Positions 63,793-64,000 of a stretch of DNA of 64,000 nucleotides are shown here, piece after piece. The position numbers and the translations under genes were made by a program. Each line of letters starts with the position of its first letter. The stretch's first letter is position 1. Origin of the DNA: Galaxea fascicularis (lineage: Eukaryota > Cnidaria > Anthozoa > Scleractinia > Euphylliidae); NCBI GenBank assembly GCA_948470475.1, contig OX419340.1:17883016-17947015 (forward strand), given 5' to 3'. The notes beneath the pieces were generated by a model. That model had not been told where the DNA came from, did not search any database, and worked only from the letters and a program-made list of their open reading frames with translations.

Positions 63793-64000
63793 GTGAGTTT
63801 TCAATTATTTTTTATCAATAGGTTTTTTAGGCTACGCTGTAGTAGATGATCTTACAAAAATCCAAAACTCACCAACCTGTGGTGTAGCTTTGGGGTGTCA
63901 TTGCAAGGCCAATATTGCATTCTATTACATTTTTGGAAGAGGAGTGGGCAGGTTTGGCAGCTCAATGCAGTTTCATTTCACCCTCTGAAGTTGTATGTTG

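Overview
The window looks like nuclear DNA of an anthozoan cnidarian, most likely a stony coral. It is intron-rich and AT-rich by eye, and it carries two conserved animal genes in GT-AG exons, the C-terminal part of a TPR protein of the kind expanded in corals and anemones, and many SINEs, palindromic MITEs and one Penelope-like retroelement. The species cannot be named from the sequence alone.

Layout. Positions 1-1166 hold the 3' part of an apparently intronless TPR-repeat gene cut by the left edge. A non-LTR retrotransposon 3' end and two SINEs follow (about 2150-3625). From 3724 to 49031 runs the plus-strand gene for nucleoporin Nup85. I resolved 21 coding exons, 565 codons before the stop, with continuous reading phase from the helical core to the C-terminus. 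The N-terminal ~100 residues are not visible and probably lie left of the window. Three introns are very long: 9.2 kb (16498-25705), 7.5 kb (28972-36505) and 11.2 kb (37760-48950). The first is full of transposable elements, including a disabled Penelope-like element with a GIY-YIG remnant and a hammerhead-ribozyme-like motif, plus a ~670-bp near-perfect palindrome. From 49032 to 57735 is intergenic DNA with one clear MITE and no convincing gene. From 57736 to the right edge is the 5' part of Axin on the plus strand: a 1001-nt first coding exon with a tankyrase-binding-like motif and the complete RGS domain, then two short exons. The gene continues past the edge.

How the genes work. Nup85 is a structural part of the Y-shaped (Nup107-160) nuclear pore subcomplex. 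Axin is the scaffold of the beta-catenin destruction complex in Wnt signalling. They are unrelated neighbours and there is no operon logic.

The main interest is in the repeats: nested MITE insertions that can be parsed base by base, two MITEs flanked by similar 5-bp CCTRG duplications, several distinct tRNA-headed SINE families, and the decayed Penelope copy. I found no evidence for a wholly new biological system. I list what deserves checking.
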